From positions 1-64,000 of the forward strand of contig CAYPFY010000005.1 in the NCBI GenBank assembly GCA_964410105.1: DNA of 64,000 bases, in the 5' to 3' direction. Source of the stretch: CAYPFY01 sp964410105 (lineage in GTDB: Bacteria; Bacteroidota; Ignavibacteria; UBA10030; SZUA-254). The notes beneath the pieces were generated by a model. It did not search any database and was not told the origin of the DNA. It saw nothing but the letters and a program-made list of their open reading frames with translations. Positions 17,901 to 26,663 of this stretch are shown here, one piece after another. The stretch's first letter is position 1, and each line of letters starts with the position of its first letter. A program made the translations under genes and the position numbers.

Positions 17901-19338
17901 CTTTATCGAAGAGCGGAATATTTCCGCCATCCCATGTCGTGCCCACCGGGAACGGGACGGAGGGGGCAGTCCCGGTGAGGCGGACGGGATTATGGCTGAT
18001 AAGTTGCATTCCGCCCGGGCCGCCGCTCCGGTTCACGATATCCACCTCGACAAAGATGTCGAAGAAGCTGCTCGCTGGCCCGCCGCCGTTGCCGTTGACT
18101 GCGCCGAGGGAGCGATGGACCGTCCCGCCGCCCGACACTGAAAGCTCGGTGAACACGTCGAAGAAACTGTCCCCGACCTTGATCGGCTCCGAGCTTTGAA
18201 GCGACAGAGCGATCAGCTCAATCGGAATCGTCTGCGACTGGGTTTCGTACTGCCCGCGATGATCGCCCATATATCCGCGCATCGTGCCGATAACCGGCTC
18301 GCTGGGAGGAAGCCCGTTCAGGCGGTAGCTGCTTGTGGTAGTCGCGACATCGATCGAGGGGTTGCTCGTATTCTTGGGATAGAGGCAGATCCCCCAGTCG
18401 GGGAGGTATGGTTCATTCGGCTGGTGAATCCCGTCGTGGTTCACATCGAGAAACTTGTGGCCATAGAGAGTCGGGGTATGGACGTTCCCAAAATTTATCC
18501 CGTTTTGGGGCTGGCCCTGAATCACGATCAGCGTATAGACGGGTTGTCCTCCGGTCTGCATCCATCCTGCCTGGGGAACTTCCTTGACCAGATACTTCCC
18601 AGCGGCGACGTTGGGGAAGGAATAGTTGCCGTTAACACCAGTGTTCGCGGTGCCAAGCACGTTTCCCAGAGTGTCGCAGAGCTGAACCTGCCACCCCGAG
18701 AGCCCCGGCTCGCCGAAATCCTGGATCCCGTTCCCGTTAATGTCTTCGAACTTGGTTCCGCCGATTGGCGTCGTGACAATCGGAATGCTTACTCGTGTTG
18801 AGGTCTGAGCGGTGTCCCACGTCGCCCCGCCGTCCAGGCTTATCTCGGTGAATACGTCGAAGAAACTGTTGATCTGGAATTGTCCCCCCCCGAGATCCTG
18901 TATCGTCGTTTTCCCTGTGGAAGCTTTTGTGGGACTCTCCCGGATCATATAGCCTGTGCCCGTGAGGCTGAGGGCAAGCATCTCGGTATCAAAAAACCGC
19001 GTCGATGCGGAATCACGCGTATGCTGGGCGGACATGAATCCGTTTGCCGCGTGCGTCTGATGGCCCCCGGGGGCGAGATCAAAATCCATCTGGCAGACGA
19101 ACGTATACGTCCGGCCATTCCCGAGCGGCGGAGGGGGAGCCGAAGGGGGAGAAAAGTTTTTCATATCGATCGACGACAGCTTGAACCCGATCTGAGGATA
19201 CCTGGCGGTATCGGTCGATGCGCTTTTGTACTCGCCCCCCTTGGGCGGAAGGCTGTCGGTGGTCGTCGTCAGTTGTGCGGCAGCCTCACTGGCGAAGAGA
19301 AGAGTGGCGAACAGAAAGAACGCGGTAAACAATTTCAT
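14887..19338 (-). CDS. Giant secreted protein: SdrD_B repeats, C39-like peptidase fold, T9SS domain
   Basis: A 1483-aa exported protein (signal peptide ends EAAAQ near residue 22). I chose ATG 19338, not the longer frame, because AAGGAGG precedes it. Regions in order: a unique N-terminus; SdrD_B/Cna-B-like domains (GTKFEDINGNGIQDFGEPGL, then HKFLDVNHDGIHQPNE, and a third ending SGQYCFMSVPPGTYNIVEVP) over about 185-560; a papain-like C39 region with SWCGPTAASSC near 716, GGHWLVGIG near 854 and MDPATGD near 877, matching a Cys-His-Asp triad; and a T9SS sorting domain (QNYPNPFNPTTTI, tail KKMMLIK). A motif SFFD(V/I)F.E recurs six times. It could be a surface protease or an adhesin with an inactive fold; the substrate is unknown. 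Confidence 0.85.
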   Translation of the reverse strand: MKLFTAFFLFATLLFASEAAAQLTTTTDSLPPKGGEYKSASTDTARYPQIGFKLSSIDMKNFSPPSAPPPPLGNGRTYTFVCQMDFDLAPGGHQTHAANGFMSAQHTRDSASTRFFDTEMLALSLTGTGYMIRESPTKASTGKTTIQDLGGGQFQINSFFDVFTEISLDGGATWDTAQTSTRVSIPIVTTPIGGTKFEDINGNGIQDFGEPGLSGWQVQLCDTLGNVLGTANTGVNGNYSFPNVAAGKYLVKEVPQAGWMQTGGQPVYTLIVIQGQPQNGINFGNVHTPTLYGHKFLDVNHDGIHQPNEPYLPDWGICLYPKNTSNPSIDVATTTSSYRLNGLPPSEPVIGTMRGYMGDHRGQYETQSQTIPIELIALSLQSSEPIKVGDSFFDVFTELSVSGGGTVHRSLGAVNGNGGGPASSFFDIFVEVDIVNRSGGPGGMQLISHNPVRLTGTAPSVPFPVGTTWDGGNIPLFDKGTDVPVCMLEDLTLTTGAPATQQNPICLKTDSSGQYCFMSVPPGTYNIVEVPESGWTQTTPDPGPIVISSGTADTINIGNRDTIPPVITTTTTWTDKLCEDNKGPFPLMVNVLDNSFRQPGGGPGGGRISSFFDVFTEISINGGAYSHTPMNLNSFFDVFTEIGGGGEYWDYAPSPQEGYPAGTDIQARIRAVDLSGNVSIFQYGNITIVPRRPILKPFFPAPFKKQSTFENNWYGKGSNSWCGPTAASSCLQRLGVPGLPNDKNALVSALAQQMNTDNIAKNGAVGTGSPGAGTVFWQTAADNGFVWGLNKYLTLLGQRLNYTIKIYNPNSDPINGHDILYSRYPTYSDYENELHNGEDVMIRIRYGPTDKTLQNGGHWLVGIGQIDAQGTNPNTIMVMDPATGDTASIRWTGINTGTYAGTTVTIKSLVVVSPKGNRAISLVTTPTFRAALGIAYTPQANVQNTHTFEHIKNLHVTCTIPSFGYADTQLVPLILPGVTQNVQFAPTTPQSIGFFDIFYKVEPGDTDPSDDSVHAVMVVEDSTKFRTASMLDWAAQLKPIKCKPTRTKFKFNLGIPRDTLANAPQTLLLKFNMPIETLLVSRDKIKGDTVPCIKSITIDTKRQVWIYDFNGCPPQPILFSYQLLQFDGIGSKAKQLSVNYAWFKAGQTRTTLKGSLPRGPRLLPQDTIKQNTLLLPMPNLANVLQELYLQQAIFTVGIDTHQVVFDGYKDILKTLNSRGLTQDGAARCLDSIKGRPVKKPIHHGLPPTTASNRLVGEDLTLWLNIGSSVLLKFPDGFYDLVYDNSADTATVFDGMSITQIATYADSILGCVATVPSSPNYVATVLHNINAAFVGPLDTISWNCSKLFLTGVSSVVSSNFLHTGPHAAPRAGFMKGITANPYVAQRFHMDQNYPNPFNPTTTIKFVLPEDAVVTLTIYNLLGQEVATVLNHEQMDQGPDDVTFDASNLPSGVYFYRIVAQVAGDPDAGVQAKTFTEVKKMMLIK

Positions 19339-19740
19339 AACTCCTCCTTGAGGATAATGATGGAATGATTGGTGGAAAGATAATTCCTCGCATATCAACT
19401 CGGTGCGGATAAATGAGTCGACATCTGAATGCAGATAACCGCTCACCGGAGTGAGCCTGGATTTTCCAGTGTGGGTGGAGCGGCCGTGAGCTACGCCGGC
19501 CGGTGAAGATCAGTGATGGCAGGAACAATGCCGCCCGCGTGGTGTGAGCGCGGCGGATCTTTCCGAGAGAACTCTACGCCGGGATGAAATCATCCCCCCC
19601 CTGAGTCTGGCGCCAGTCCTCCTTCTGCCAGTGCTAGTATACATTGGCGGAGGGTGAAAGTCAACAGAAAAGGTGGTATTCTTGGAAAAAAAATGGAATA
19701 ATCAAATAGCGTGCCAGAGGGCTTAGCGATCCGGCACGGG
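19339..19740. other. Gene-free region holding the leader of the giant secreted-protein gene
   Basis: About 400 bp without a gene. A strong promoter at 19636-19664 points left, giving an untranslated leader of about 290 nt. The leader contains a short perfect hairpin at 19441-19456 (GCTCAC, loop CGGA, GTGAGC) and other GC-rich inverted segments. I recognise no known riboswitch. Confidence 0.55.
19636..19664 (-). promoter_or_regulatory. Strong promoter, TTGACT-N17-TATACT
   Basis: On the minus strand, TTGACT (19664-19659) and TATACT (19641-19636) are 17 bp apart, close to an ideal housekeeping promoter. The predicted start is near 19629, driving the giant secreted-protein gene. Confidence 0.65.
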
Positions 19741-20529
19741 TTATCCCCGCCGACGAAACTCGCTGAGAATGATTCCGCAGGAAACGGCGACATTCAGAGA
19801 CTCGGCATTGCCGAATCGGGGAATCGACAGGGAAGCGTTCGCCCTGAATTCCCGGGAAACGCCGCGGGATTCATTCCCAAAGACCACCATCGTCCTCCCC
19901 TGGGGAATGTCGCCGACGGCATTGCCGCCGCGCGGAAGAGTCGTGCAAACGGTCCAGCCCAGCCGGAGACAGGAATTGACCAGTGAGGAAAGGTCCTTTT
20001 CATGCAGAAAGGGTAGATGAAAGAGCGATCCCATGGCGGAGCGGACAACTTTCGGATTAAAAACCTCGACGCTCTCCCCTCCCAAAATGAGGGCATCCAC
20101 TCCGAACCAATCGCACGTCCGGATGATCGTGCCGACATTTCCCGGATCTGAGACAGAATCGAGGGCGACGACCAGCGCCTGGTCGGGAAGCGACAGAAGG
20201 GATTGGGACGTGAGGGGGACTGCGGTGGAGACTATTGCCACGATTCCCGGAGAGGCGACGGTATCGGACAAGGAATTCATTTGCGCGGCAGTCGCCGAGA
20301 AAACAGGCACGGACTTTTTCCCCGCGCTTTCAATGATCGGGGAAAAGTCGCCTTTTCTTGAAAAAGCTTCGGTCGCAAGTATGGCCTCGACATTCCAGGG
20401 AGAACGAAGAGCCTCGGTCACGAGGTGGGCCCCCTCGGCGATGAATCGTCCGTACTGCAGCCGATATTTTTTTAGCGTAAGCTTTCGGAATGACTGAAGC
20501 TGCGCGCCGGATACTTTCTGAGTTCTCAT
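19741..20529 (-). CDS. TrmH/SpoU family RNA 2'-O-methyltransferase
   Basis: A SPOUT-class methyltransferase that methylates a ribose 2'-OH in rRNA or tRNA using S-adenosylmethionine. The 262-aa form starts at ATG 20529 (MRTQKVSG); the frame is open 8 codons further. An N-terminal substrate-binding domain (FIAEGAHLVTEAL) is followed by the catalytic SPOUT fold with motif 1 DPGNVGTIIRT, motif 2 VVFGNESRGVS and motif 3 AESLNVAVSCGIIL. The exact target nucleotide cannot be read from sequence. It is divergent from hldA; a TATATT element lies only 9 bp before the ATG and no Shine-Dalgarno is visible. Confidence 0.92.
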   Translation of the reverse strand: MRTQKVSGAQLQSFRKLTLKKYRLQYGRFIAEGAHLVTEALRSPWNVEAILATEAFSRKGDFSPIIESAGKKSVPVFSATAAQMNSLSDTVASPGIVAIVSTAVPLTSQSLLSLPDQALVVALDSVSDPGNVGTIIRTCDWFGVDALILGGESVEVFNPKVVRSAMGSLFHLPFLHEKDLSSLVNSCLRLGWTVCTTLPRGGNAVGDIPQGRTMVVFGNESRGVSREFRANASLSIPRFGNAESLNVAVSCGIILSEFRRRG

Positions 20530-20572
20530 AATCGAGCAAATATAGAGATTCACGCAAGAAAACCAAAAGTAG

Positions 20573-20601
20573 TTGATTATCAGGGGCCTTCTGGCTATAT
20601 T
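20573..20601 (+). promoter_or_regulatory. hld operon promoter, TTGATT-N17-TATATT
   Basis: TTGATT (20573-20578) and TATATT (20596-20601) are 17 bp apart, with G following. The predicted start near 20608 lies after the GTG at 20604, which argues that hldA begins further downstream at TTG 20628. Confidence 0.6.
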
Positions 20602-20627
20602 GCGTGCAAAACAAGGAGATTTTTGAT

Positions 20628-21641
20628 TTGGTAGTCATCAGTCCGAAGCGCCTCAACGATCTATTCACCTCCATGGCGGGAAAACGCATCGCCGTCGTGG
20701 GAGACCTCATGCTCGACCGCTACATTTGGGGGAACGTAAGCAGAATCTCGCCCGAAGCCCCTGTTCCGGTCATCGACATGGAGACAGAGCAGGCCCGGCT
20801 CGGGGGCGCGGCGAACGTCGCAAGGAACCTCAAATCCCTCGGAGGCGAGCCGCTCCTTGTGGGTGTCATCGGGGCGGACAACAGCGGGAAGCAGCTCTAC
20901 GACATCATCAGAGAGAACAATTTCCCTCCGGAGGGAGTCGTCGTCGACCCCTCCCGGCCCACCACGGTCAAAACGCGCGTTATTGCTCACAGCCAGCATG
21001 TCGTGAGAATTGACCGCGAGCAAAAGAACGACATTTCCCAGACGATACAGAAGAAGATCATGGATGTCCTCCGGATCAACATAAAGAATCTGAGCGGGAT
21101 CATCATTGAGGATTACAACAAGGGGGTTATCGTCCGCGATCTCATCGGACAGATCGCTAACCTCGCGAACGAGTCGGGAAAACCGATAACCGTCGATCCG
21201 AAATTCAACAACTTCTTCGACTACAAGGGTGTCACGGTCTTCAAGCCGAACCGGAAGGAGGCCGAAGAGGCTCTTGGCGTGCGCCTGAAAACGGAAGATG
21301 ACGTCCGCGAGGCCGGCAAGAAAATGCTCGCGCTGCTCGGGGCAAAAAACGTGCTCCTGACGCTCGGAGAGCGGGGGATGTCGTTATTCGAGTCGGACGG
21401 CACAATCTCGTTCGTCTCCACGAAGGCGCGGAACGTCGCGGACGTCTCAGGGGCAGGGGACACGGTCATATCGACGCTTACGATGGCCCTCGTGGGCGGG
21501 GGAACGATCAGGGAAGCATCCGCGCTGGCAAACTACGCGGGGGGTGTGGTCTGCGGGTATGTCGGCATCGTGCCCATCGATCGGGAGGAGCTCAGGAAGA
21601 ACGTGCTTGCCGATACCGACCACCAGCCGGACGCGCTTTAG
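20628..21641 (+). CDS. hldA: D-glycero-beta-D-manno-heptose-7-phosphate kinase
   Basis: A PfkB-family kinase that phosphorylates heptose-7-phosphate at C1 for ADP-heptose synthesis, hence inner-core LPS (RfaE domain I). Motifs are GDLMLDRYIWG, the sugar-binding GGAANVARNL, and the anion-hole/catalytic base VSGAGDTV. I chose TTG 20628 because AAGGAGA lies 8 nt upstream and the predicted transcript begins after GTG 20604; GTG 20631 is also possible. The product is about 337 aa. Kinase and nucleotidyltransferase are separate genes here, 3 nt apart, unlike the fused HldE of enterobacteria. It is first in hldA-hldC-tamB-rnr-dedA. Confidence 0.93.
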   Translation: MVVISPKRLNDLFTSMAGKRIAVVGDLMLDRYIWGNVSRISPEAPVPVIDMETEQARLGGAANVARNLKSLGGEPLLVGVIGADNSGKQLYDIIRENNFPPEGVVVDPSRPTTVKTRVIAHSQHVVRIDREQKNDISQTIQKKIMDVLRINIKNLSGIIIEDYNKGVIVRDLIGQIANLANESGKPITVDPKFNNFFDYKGVTVFKPNRKEAEEALGVRLKTEDDVREAGKKMLALLGAKNVLLTLGERGMSLFESDGTISFVSTKARNVADVSGAGDTVISTLTMALVGGGTIREASALANYAGGVVCGYVGIVPIDREELRKNVLADTDHQPDAL

Positions 21642-21644
21642 GGG

Positions 21645-22127
21645 ATGGGCAGGGTTGTCAACCGGGAAGCGCTGCGCGACATATGCGGCTCGTTGCGCGG
21701 GGAGAGGAAGAAGATCGTCTTTACGAACGGAGTCTTTGACATAGTTCACAGGGGGCACGTCGAGTACCTCGAGCGGGCGAGGGAGGCAGGGGACGCGCTG
21801 ATTGTGGGGATGAACACCGACGCGTCGGTCCGAAGGATCAAGGGGGATAAGCGGCCGATCGTCTCCGAGGATGACCGTGCGTTCGTCGTTTCCCGCCTGA
21901 ATCCAGTGGATTACGTCTGCCTGTTTGATGAAGAGACCCCTTTTGAACTTATCCGCGCGATCGTGCCGGATGTCCTGGTGAAGGGGGCTGACTGGGACGT
22001 CAAGGATATTGTCGGGAGAGATGTCGTGGAAAAAGCCGGAGGGAGAGTTGCGACGATCAACCTCGTGCCCGGCCGTTCGACCACTTCGATCATCGATCGC
22101 ATCCTGGATCGGTTTTCCGCCGGCTGA
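21645..22127 (+). CDS. hldC: D-glycero-beta-D-manno-heptose 1-phosphate adenylyltransferase
   Basis: A cytidylyltransferase-family enzyme (RfaE domain II) that joins ATP and heptose-1-phosphate to ADP-heptose. At 160 aa it has the nucleotide-binding motif TNGVFDIVHRGHVEYL (HxGH, about residues 26-41) and the family C-terminal signature VPGRSTTSIIDRI. It starts 3 nt after hldA and is followed 6 nt later by tamB, so it is in one operon. Confidence 0.95.
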   Translation: MGRVVNREALRDICGSLRGERKKIVFTNGVFDIVHRGHVEYLERAREAGDALIVGMNTDASVRRIKGDKRPIVSEDDRAFVVSRLNPVDYVCLFDEETPFELIRAIVPDVLVKGADWDVKDIVGRDVVEKAGGRVATINLVPGRSTTSIIDRILDRFSAG

Positions 22128-22133
22128 GGTTTT

Positions 22134-25100
22134 ATGAAAACCCTCACTCGGGTGGTGAAAATTGCTGGATACACCGGGGGCAGTCTCGTCCTCCTCATGC
22201 TGCTTTCAGCCGGGTTGACACAAACTGCCTTCTTCAGGGACCGGCTGAGGGCCATACTCGCTTCCGACCTTTCGACCAGGCTCAACGGCACGATTCACAT
22301 CGGTCGGATCGGAGGCAACCTCATCAGCGGGTTTACCATAGATTCTCTCGCAGTTGCCTCGGGCGACGAGACCATCCTGAGCACGGGACAAATCACCTGT
22401 CAATACGAATTCTTCTCCTTCTTCAGCAGAAACCTTCGCCTCCGTTACCTGATCCTCGAGCAGCCCGTTTTCCGCCTTGTCCGGTCGTCGTCGGGAAAGT
22501 GGAATTTCCTCTCGGTCATCAAGGGGGGAACCGAGGGTGGCGGAGGGACATTCGACATGACGATGTCCTTCAACGACATCGAGCTGAAGCGGGGAACCCT
22601 GACCCTCATCGATTCGGCCTCGCTCGCTGCCCCGGGCCATTGGGATTTGCCCTCTTCGTTCGTCGAGTACCATCGATTCTCGATCAACGACCTCAGCGCC
22701 CAGATGGGAGCGCAGATCGCGGGGCGCGAGATCAGCGTGAAACTCGGCCACGCAAGCTTTTATTCGCCTCAATCGCAATTCGAGCTGACTCATTTCCGGG
22801 GAGATTTTTCCATCTCCGACAAGGGGACAACCGCCAGAAACGTCATCATCCAGTCCGGCCGGTCCTACATCGAGCTCGATGCCTTTCTGGGGGGCAGAAA
22901 CATTCTCCGGGGCCTGTCGCTTGACAAGCTGGCTCACGATTCCACCCAGGTACAGCTCAGGGCAAAGAACCTTGATCTGGGTGAACTGAGAAGTTTCATC
23001 CCGCAGGTCGGTTTCCTGGACGGGTCGGTGTATCTCGAACTTGATGCGGGGGGAGAGTTCGGGAATCTGCTCGTCAAGCATCTGCATCTGGGCACTCTTG
23101 GGAGCGCGATCAACCTTTCCGGCAGCGTGAGGCATCTGAACGATCCGCGGGACCTCTCGCTTAACATGCTCGTCGGCGACACGAAAATCGACCCGGCTGA
23201 CATTTCAAAACTCCTCCGGGGTTTGGAACTCCCCACATTCGACAGCGTCGGGAAAATCTCCCTCTATGCGGAGTTTTCGGGGAAACCGCTCACTTTCAGG
23301 GCCAAGACCATCGCCAAAGGCGAATTCGGCTCGCTCGACATCGGTGGGGAGATGAACCTGGCCAGGGCGCGGCCCACCTACAGCGGCACATTTGCGGCGG
23401 CGAGATTGAACCTGGCGCCGCTGACCGGAATCAGGAAGCTGCGGACGTTTCTCACGGGGAGCGGGACCATACGCGGAGAAGGTTTTTCACTCCGGGAGAT
23501 GAACTCGACGCTCGGCATCTCGGTCGACACCTGCCGGACCGCTGGGATGGCGTTCACGACGTCGGAGATCACGGCGACGGCGGCCGGGAACCGGCTTGAG
23601 GCGACGGCGCGCCTGAGGGGCGAGGGAGTCGGAGCGGAGGTCCGGGGCGGTGCGGACTTCACGGACGCAAAAATGCCTCACTACAACGGGACGCTCGCCC
23701 TTACCTCGTTCGACCTCGCCAGGCTATTCAATAATGAAGAATACTCCAGTTCCCTCACGGTGCACGGCATGGTGGCCGGCTCGGGGCACAACATCGACGA
23801 TTTCGACGCGGACTGCGATCTCTCGCTGCTCGCCTCGGTTTTTCAGGGACACGACGTCGAGCCCCAGGACATCCACCTTGCCCTCGACCAGCGGAATTCC
23901 GCGGAAAAGCGGCTCTCCCTTCGTTCGGGGATCGCCGATATCGATTTCCGCGGAAAATTCGATCTTGATCTCACGACGGCCGCGCTCGTCCATCAGACGA
24001 ACAGCCTCATCGAGACGATCAAGCGGCATGCCCTCCCTGCCGATTCCCAGGTGACCGAAACCAGGAGCGCCAAGCTCATCGTGAGGCCCCACACGTTATC
24101 GGAACGAAAAGTGAACTGTACCTACAGCGTGAACATAAAAAACCTCGCGCCGCTGGCTGATCTTTTCAAGGCATCTCCCTTCGATGCCAACGCGGACCTC
24201 AGGGGAACTCTCACCGGAACGGTGGACGAACTCTCCGTCACCTGCGAGGGAACTTTCGGAGAGTTTTACATCGGGTCGGTCAAGGGCGGAGTGCTCGTGA
24301 ACGACGGCCGCCTGGCGATCGAACTCAGGAATTTGAACGACTACCGTACCCTTGAAGATCTCACCGGCAGGGCAAACCTGACGGCGCAGTCGGGGCGCCT
24401 CAACACGAAGCACCTCGACGGCATTCACTGTAAGATCGGTTACAAGAATCTTTCAGGCGATTTCCTTGTGAGCGCATTCGTCGATTCCAATTACACCATC
24501 CTGGCAATCGGCAACGCCTCGGTGCAGCCTCATACCTACGTGTTTGATTTCGACACCCTGGATCTGCGGCTGGGCGTTTACGGATGGCGCAACGAACAGG
24601 ACGTCCAGTGCCGGTGGGATTTTGACGGATTCCGTATCATGCGCGGGACCATGAGGCGCGGGAGCGAGGAACTTTCACTGACAGGGGTGTTACACTCGGG
24701 AGGGATCGTCGATTTGACCGCGGCATTGAGGGGTTTTGATCTTGCCGGAATCAACGCCCTCTCTCGCAACGGCGAGCTTTCGCAGCCCGGGGGAGGGTTC
24801 GGGGGAGTGGCGGACGCCGATCTTCGTGTGACCGGGACGACGGCGGAGCCGGTCATTGCCTTCCGGGCCCTGACGAGCAAAGCGCATTTTCGCAAAACGC
24901 CGATCGGCACCGTGACGGCGAGAATCGACTATTCGAACCAGGCGGCGGCGCTTGACATCACGGTGCGCGAGCTCCCGGCGGACACGGCGCCGAGCCTCGC
25001 GATCAGGGGAACTCTGCCCATCGATCTCGCCCTGTCCGGAGTGAAAGAGCGGTTCCCCGACAAGCAGGAGCACATCGAAGTCATCTCTGACGGGTTCGAC

Positions 25101-26660
25101 GTCGGGGTGCTTGATCCGTTGCTGGTAGATTTCGATAATCTTAGCGGGACAATCCGCTCGAACGTCATATTGCTCGGGACCCCGCGCGATCCCCAGTACA
25201 GCGGGACCATTTCGCTCAACGATCTGAGGTTCCTCTTCAATCCCAATAACATCTCGTACAGCGTGGCAGGTCTGCTTCAGCCGACGGGCGATAAAATCGT
25301 CTTCAGCGACCTGGTCATACGCAACGCCCCCTACAAGGGAAAGACCGGAGAGGCAAAGGTGACGGGATCGATTCTCACGAGAAACTTTCAGCTCGGGGAA
25401 TTCGACCTCCTTGTGAACGGTCAGCTCCTCCTGATGACGGAGGCGACTCGTAAAAGAATTCCGTCGATGTACGGAACCCTCTATACCGAAACCGATCCGG
25501 CCGGGATAAAGATCAACGGCACGCTGGATCATCCGTTTCTCTCCGGAAAACTGAGGATCCTTGACGCCAACCTCATCTTCCCGCCTGCCGCGTCCGACCG
25601 TGCGACGAGCTCCACACTGGCCCTCCCCTACGTTCTGGTGGACGATACGTCGAAAATCGTGCGGCAGGAGAGGCGCATCTCGAAGTTTTACGGCGACACG
25701 GGGGGGGAGGAGCAGACCGAGGATGAGAGGGGAACGCGCATCCAGTCTTCCCCCCTTCTGGACAGGATACGGTACAATCTGCGTGTGGAAACGAGGGGAA
25801 TCACGGGCGTGAAGATGATCTTCACTCCTGCAACGAGCGAGGAGCTCTACGCCGAGCTGGAGGGAGAGGTGATGGCGGTGAACAGCCAGGGGACGCCGAC
25901 AATTTACGGTGAGATCCAGGTCGCCCCCCGCTCCTATTACAACTTCTTCAAGAAATTCGACGCGTCCGGGAAGCTCCGGTTCGTGGGGCAGTGGGACAAC
26001 CCCGAGCTGGACATCAAGGCCACGTACGAGGGGGTGCGGCAGGTGACGGAGGCGCAGATCGTCGACCCGGTGACGGGGGCGGCGACGGAGCCGAAGACGA
26101 CCGAGCAGAGCGTCATCGTGGAGCTTGCCATCACCGGGCCGCGTCTCAACCCCAAGCTCGACATGAACATGAAAGTTCAGCTGCGTCCCGGCGCCGAGTA
26201 CGTCGACTGGTCGAGCCAGGCGAAAGGGGGAGATGTCCAGTCGGACGTCATCTCGTTCATCGTCACGGGCAAGTTCCGCGATCAGCTCACCTCGAAGGAG
26301 CAGCAGCAGATCGCGAACTTCGGATCGGCGACGGGAACCTTCTTCGCCTCCAACCTCTTATCGGGGATTTTTTCTGAATACCTCCGGCAGGAGTTCTCGG
26401 TCATCAGGAGCGTCGACGTCAGCTACCAGGGCGGAAGTTTCCAGGAAGGGACGAACGTTCACATCACGGCGGCCGCCGGCATAGGGCAATTGCGCGTGGG
26501 AGGAAAGATTTTCAATGACATCGGGAGCACTAACCTCACCTACCAGGTCAATCTCGTGAGAAATCTTTTTCTCGAGATCCAGCGCAAGGTGTACAGCGAA
26601 AACACGGAAGACAAGCGTCTGACGAACGAAGCCCGGCTTTACTACCGATTCGCGTTCTGA
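22134..26660 (+). CDS. tamB: TamB-family (DUF490) AsmA-like envelope protein
   Basis: A 1508-aa protein with one N-terminal membrane anchor (about residues 8-32) and a very long beta-rich periplasmic body, as in TamB/YtfN proteins that form a hydrophobic groove between the two membranes. The C-terminal third carries the DUF490 signature: GE..VAPRSYYNFFKKFDASG, FVGQWDNPELDIKA and ILTRNFQLGEFDLLVNG. The end LTNEARLYYRFAF resembles the family's outer-membrane-facing tail. TamB usually works with an Omp85 protein (TamA or BamA); none is present here. In Bacteroidota-like lineages it may serve lipid transport or barrel insertion; the sequence does not decide. Confidence 0.9.
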   Translation: MKTLTRVVKIAGYTGGSLVLLMLLSAGLTQTAFFRDRLRAILASDLSTRLNGTIHIGRIGGNLISGFTIDSLAVASGDETILSTGQITCQYEFFSFFSRNLRLRYLILEQPVFRLVRSSSGKWNFLSVIKGGTEGGGGTFDMTMSFNDIELKRGTLTLIDSASLAAPGHWDLPSSFVEYHRFSINDLSAQMGAQIAGREISVKLGHASFYSPQSQFELTHFRGDFSISDKGTTARNVIIQSGRSYIELDAFLGGRNILRGLSLDKLAHDSTQVQLRAKNLDLGELRSFIPQVGFLDGSVYLELDAGGEFGNLLVKHLHLGTLGSAINLSGSVRHLNDPRDLSLNMLVGDTKIDPADISKLLRGLELPTFDSVGKISLYAEFSGKPLTFRAKTIAKGEFGSLDIGGEMNLARARPTYSGTFAAARLNLAPLTGIRKLRTFLTGSGTIRGEGFSLREMNSTLGISVDTCRTAGMAFTTSEITATAAGNRLEATARLRGEGVGAEVRGGADFTDAKMPHYNGTLALTSFDLARLFNNEEYSSSLTVHGMVAGSGHNIDDFDADCDLSLLASVFQGHDVEPQDIHLALDQRNSAEKRLSLRSGIADIDFRGKFDLDLTTAALVHQTNSLIETIKRHALPADSQVTETRSAKLIVRPHTLSERKVNCTYSVNIKNLAPLADLFKASPFDANADLRGTLTGTVDELSVTCEGTFGEFYIGSVKGGVLVNDGRLAIELRNLNDYRTLEDLTGRANLTAQSGRLNTKHLDGIHCKIGYKNLSGDFLVSAFVDSNYTILAIGNASVQPHTYVFDFDTLDLRLGVYGWRNEQDVQCRWDFDGFRIMRGTMRRGSEELSLTGVLHSGGIVDLTAALRGFDLAGINALSRNGELSQPGGGFGGVADADLRVTGTTAEPVIAFRALTSKAHFRKTPIGTVTARIDYSNQAAALDITVRELPADTAPSLAIRGTLPIDLALSGVKERFPDKQEHIEVISDGFDVGVLDPLLVDFDNLSGTIRSNVILLGTPRDPQYSGTISLNDLRFLFNPNNISYSVAGLLQPTGDKIVFSDLVIRNAPYKGKTGEAKVTGSILTRNFQLGEFDLLVNGQLLLMTEATRKRIPSMYGTLYTETDPAGIKINGTLDHPFLSGKLRILDANLIFPPAASDRATSSTLALPYVLVDDTSKIVRQERRISKFYGDTGGEEQTEDERGTRIQSSPLLDRIRYNLRVETRGITGVKMIFTPATSEELYAELEGEVMAVNSQGTPTIYGEIQVAPRSYYNFFKKFDASGKLRFVGQWDNPELDIKATYEGVRQVTEAQIVDPVTGAATEPKTTEQSVIVELAITGPRLNPKLDMNMKVQLRPGAEYVDWSSQAKGGDVQSDVISFIVTGKFRDQLTSKEQQQIANFGSATGTFFASNLLSGIFSEYLRQEFSVIRSVDVSYQGGSFQEGTNVHITAAAGIGQLRVGGKIFNDIGSTNLTYQVNLVRNLFLEIQRKVYSENTEDKRLTNEARLYYRFAF

Positions 26661-26663
26661 CCG

